This document shows, in pieces, positions 61,855-64,000 of a stretch of 64,000 bases of DNA. The stretch is from Caulobacter segnis ATCC 21756 (GTDB lineage Bacteria; Pseudomonadota; Alphaproteobacteria; Caulobacterales; Caulobacteraceae), in assembly GCF_000092285.1 (NCBI RefSeq), contig NC_014100.1, positions 3,162,001 through 3,226,000 of the forward strand, in the 5' to 3' direction. The notes under the pieces are model-generated. The model worked only from the letters and a program-made list of their open reading frames with translations, had not been told where the DNA came from and did not search any database. The translations under genes were made by a program, and so were the position numbers. How positions within the stretch are numbered: position 1 is the first letter of the stretch; the number at the start of each line of letters is the position of its first letter.

Positions 61855-62748
61855 TCAGCAGCGGTCGGAAAACCGGTCGAACGCATCGATCCGGCGTGTG
61901 AGCAGGTCGACCTCGCCGCCATAGATCTCTTCACGAAGAAACGCCATTTCGGCGTCCTTCCGCTCTTCGCCGACATCCGTGTACCAACAGCGCGCGGGAA
62001 CGCTGTCGTCGCCGCTCCAGCGATAGCCGCGCTCCTTGAGCCTGTCTTTCATGGCGAAGGGAGAATTCTGCGCCCAGATCCGCCACTGGCTCGCCCGGGC
62101 GCGCTCCAGGAGATGACTAAGCGCCGTGCGTTTGCTGCGCTGCATTTCCGTCGCCAGCAACTCGATCGCCGCCAAGCAGTCGTTCGTCGCCCGATGGCGG
62201 TCGTAGAAAAAGCCAGCGCCAGCGGCCAGCCAGACGAGCTTTGCGCCTTCGTGCCCCTCGGCGCTCCAGTCGACCTCTCGCATCGAGCAAGCCCAGGGCT
62301 TGGTGGTGAAGGTCGCGCAAAAGCGCTCCAGGAAACGCCGGTCAAAGCCCGCGTTGTGGGCGATGATCAAGGCGGCGGGCGCGGCCGCGGCCGCCACGGC
62401 GTCAGGATTGATGCTCTGACCGGCGACCATGGCGTCATCGATCCCCGTCAGGGCGGTGATCTCGGGCGGGATGGGTCCGGAAGGCTGACGAAACCCGTGG
62501 AAGGGCTCGAGCACCTCGTAAATCACGCCATCGAGGCCATAGCGGAAGGGGATCATCGCCAGTTCGATGATCTCGTGCTGCTTCGGGTCGAGCCCCGTCG
62601 TTTCGACGTCAACGAAAAGCCCGATCCGTGTGGGCGCGTCGGCGGGAACGGGCAACCGAGGCCGAGGGGAAAGCCGCCGCAGCACCCTGTAGTCGTCGCT
62701 CGCCTCCAGGGCCGCGGCCATGGCGGCCAGGTCAGCGGTGAGGGTCAT
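61855..62748 (-). CDS. DnaQ-like 3'-5' exonuclease (DEDDh)
   Basis: This 297-aa protein resembles the DNA polymerase III epsilon exonuclease. Exo I is LFVDVETTGLDPKQHEIIEL (Asp and Glu), Exo II IAHNAGFDRRFL (Asp), and Exo III HRATNDCLAAIELL (Asp, with the DEDDh His). The C-terminal ~90 residues have an SERGYRWSGDD-type strand, a typical add-on in mobile-element versions. It follows the YjbR-like gene by 12 bp. Stand-alone epsilon-type exonucleases are common on plasmids and islands. Confidence 0.88.
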   Translation of the reverse strand: MTLTADLAAMAAALEASDDYRVLRRLSPRPRLPVPADAPTRIGLFVDVETTGLDPKQHEIIELAMIPFRYGLDGVIYEVLEPFHGFRQPSGPIPPEITALTGIDDAMVAGQSINPDAVAAAAAPAALIIAHNAGFDRRFLERFCATFTTKPWACSMREVDWSAEGHEGAKLVWLAAGAGFFYDRHRATNDCLAAIELLATEMQRSKRTALSHLLERARASQWRIWAQNSPFAMKDRLKERGYRWSGDDSVPARCWYTDVGEERKDAEMAFLREEIYGGEVDLLTRRIDAFDRFSDRC

Positions 62749-62760
62749 GGCGCGGGCCGG

Positions 62761-63098
62761 TCAGCTCGCCTTGGCCAAGGCGACGGGCGCGCCCTGGGCG
62801 TGGCGCCAGGCGGCGATGAGCGCGCGGTTGGCGACAGCTTCGCTGACCTGCAGCAAATGGACGAGCGTGACGCCTTTCTTGCCGCGCGCCGCCCCGGCTC
62901 GCGGGCGAGCGCTTGGGAGAGGGGCAGGAGTTCAGCCTGGTCCGAAGGGTGAAGCCTGATCACCGCCCAACCGACTTCCGGCCAGCCGACGGTGGCGAAG
63001 GTCTTGCCGTGAACGGCCAGACGAACCGCGCCCATCACGGTGTGGGCCTTGACCATCGCCAAGCCGCTGGCGAGCGAAATGAAGGTTTCCGGCGTCAT
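62761..63098 (-). pseudogene. MmcQ/YjbR-like DNA-binding protein, frameshifted
   Basis: The ATG at 63098 has GGGAGG upstream. The first frame gives MTPETFISLASGLAMVKAHT then FATVGWPEVGWAVIRLHPSDQ, a clear MmcQ/YjbR N-terminus. After SQALAREPG it leaves the family. A change of frame at about 62882-62898 (a GC-rich run) restores KKGVTLVHLLQVSEAV... and a tail ending LAKAS at the TGA at 62761. Uncorrected, the frame runs to 62745. A sequencing indel or a real mutation is possible. Confidence 0.7.
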
Positions 63099-63418
63099 TG
63101 GCGCCTCCCGACGTATTCCGACGGCGGACAACACCATGAGTCGCCTTGCTCGCCGAAACGGCTGCGGAGCCTTGGCCATAAGGATGGCAAGCCGCCGAGC
63201 GGTCGCCTTCCCGCAAGCGCCTGACATGGCGAACCATCGCCATTCTTTGCCATTTCCGTGTTTTGCCGCCCGTCGAGGCCCCATTGAATCGGGTCGTGGG
63301 CCGTCAATAGTTCAGGCTTCGCTAGGCAGGAGCGCAAATAAACCCATGGCCCCACCGCCCGCCTTCACGCGCTTGGTCGTCTCAAGGGCGACGACACCGA
63401 CCAGCAAGGGCCTACGCC
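63099..63418. other. Control region before the excisionase/integrase genes
   Basis: No gene is supported. An inverted repeat ATGGCGA-ACCA-TCGCCAT (63226-63243) lies in the middle, with TGGCAA and TTGCCAT words around it, as expected for an excisionase or repressor operator. Confidence 0.5.
63226..63243. promoter_or_regulatory. Operator-like inverted repeat
   Basis: ATGGCGA and TCGCCAT are perfect 7-bp complements separated by ACCA. It lies between the divergent YjbR-like and excisionase-like genes. Confidence 0.5.
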
Positions 63419-63847
63419 ATGGCCGGCGCTGATCGGGTCGCCGCCCGCCCCTTTCCCGAGGACTGGGCGGAGGACGAGCCGATGAGGCTGAACGAGGCCG
63501 TGGCGGTGTTCGCCGGCAAGCTGCCGATCACGACGCCGATGTTGCGGACCGAGATCGCCAAGGGCCGGCTCGTCCCCGCCCGGGTCGCGGGGAAGCTATT
63601 CGTCACGCCCGCGCAGCTTCGAGAGCTTTTTCGCCCATGCCCCGCCCCGCCCAAGGTCCTCGGCTCTATCTCCGCACCGGTCGCATCGACCCGCGCACGA
63701 AGCTCGCCCTCCCCGACGTCTACGTCATTCGGGACGGATCGACTCAAAAGAGCACGGGATGCGGCCCAGACCGCCTGCGAGAAGCTCAGCTCGCCTTCGC
63801 CCGCTATCTCGCGGGGCAGGCGGTCCGCGCCAGCGCCGCCGACTTGA
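63419..63847 (+). CDS. Excisionase-like helix-turn-helix protein
   Basis: This 142-aa protein has a winged-helix/AlpA-like DNA-binding part (MRLNEAVAVFAGKLPITTPM, then EIAKGRLVPARVAGKLFVTPA) followed by a Pro/Ser-rich tail. It may start at 63419 or at the ATG at 63482. Its last 70 residues overlap the integrase gene in another frame. In related islands the same arrangement of small DNA-binding protein and integrase is common. It probably sets the direction of recombination. Confidence 0.62.
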   Translation: MAGADRVAARPFPEDWAEDEPMRLNEAVAVFAGKLPITTPMLRTEIAKGRLVPARVAGKLFVTPAQLRELFRPCPAPPKVLGSISAPVASTRARSSPSPTSTSFGTDRLKRARDAAQTACEKLSSPSPAISRGRRSAPAPPT

Positions 63848-64000
63848 GCCGTCCCTCGCCCGGCCCCCTGGAGCCCATTAGGGATCGATCAGAGCCCATC
63901 CCCGTGGCCGAGGTCCTGGCGCTCTACGCGCAGGAGCGCGCGCCGGAGTTGGCGAGCTCTCCCGTGACGATGGCGGGCTTCATCCGAGCGCTCCTGTCGT
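63637..64000 (+). CDS. Tyrosine-type site-specific integrase, N-terminal part
   Basis: The frame starts at the ATG at 63637 and stays open to the right edge (121 residues visible). The opening GPRLYLRTGRIDPRTKLALP and DVYVIRDGSTQKSTGCG is typical of integrases of alphaproteobacterial islands, where an N-terminal DNA-binding domain precedes the catalytic Arg/His/Tyr domain. The catalytic residues lie outside the window. It overlaps the excisionase-like gene by 211 bp. The direction suggests the attachment site is to the right. Confidence 0.75.
   Translation, partial: MPRPAQGPRLYLRTGRIDPRTKLALPDVYVIRDGSTQKSTGCGPDRLREAQLAFARYLAGQAVRASAADLSRPSPGPLEPIRDRSEPIPVAEVLALYAQERAPELASSPVTMAGFIRALLS

Overview
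The window is high-GC alphaproteobacterial chromosome and reads as Caulobacter (C. vibrioides/crescentus or a very close relative). The best evidence is a maltodextrin locus with the gene content described for C. crescentus (TonB-dependent receptor MalA, inner-membrane transporter MalY, LacI-type repressor MalI, clustered with amylase, glucosidase and glucoamylase genes). Other support is alphaproteobacterial SOS boxes (GTTC-N7-GTTC), GANTC sites and class II DAHP synthase. The species call is inference from gene content and recall; no search was run.

Layout. 1-13,700: housekeeping and stress genes (secreted methyltransferase, Hsp20, tandem pentapeptide-repeat proteins, gpmA, kdsD, phosphomannomutase, GNAT, amidohydrolase, MASE1 hybrid kinase, exported nucleosidase), then a repeat-rich gene-free stretch. 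13,700-25,600: upp, an IorAB-type molybdenum oxidoreductase, Pit phosphate transport with a NUDIX protein, a LexA-boxed endonuclease III-like gene, a frameshifted VanX-like gene, mmsA, flavin reductase, free-Met-sulfoxide reductase, and a two-gene cassette with a TIR/deoxyribosyltransferase-like product. 25,600-39,000: chemoreceptor and maltodextrin locus. Repeated TTTGCA-rich operator-like sites lie in both of its control regions. 39,000-52,800: PSD-like decarboxylase, tRNA(CAU), SIMPL protein, panD, acyl-CoA synthetase, aroG, O-antigen ligase-like protein, gor, rpiA, glmU, gph.

52,787-64,000 is accessory DNA beginning at tRNA-Val(CAC). It holds a SOS-boxed small gene, a three-gene operon of unknown function (38-aa protein, degenerate phospholipase-D-like protein, membrane protein with basic tail), and a prophage remnant. 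The remnant keeps only tail-fibre, SGNH esterase and lysis-type genes, and its outer edge is a 5'-truncated phage gene. After it come an epsilon-type exonuclease, a frameshifted MmcQ/YjbR gene, and an excisionase-like gene overlapping a tyrosine integrase that runs off the window.

How the genes work together: the mal genes form a complete starch path. MalA imports maltodextrins across the outer membrane, MalY across the inner membrane, and exported amylase/glucoamylase and cytoplasmic alpha-glucosidase degrade them; MalI is the likely repressor. kdsD, phosphomannomutase, glmU, rpiA and the O-antigen ligase-like gene supply envelope polysaccharide precursors. Two genes (20993-21971 and 62761-63098) carry single frameshifts that split family-typical reading frames; assembly error and true decay cannot be separated here.
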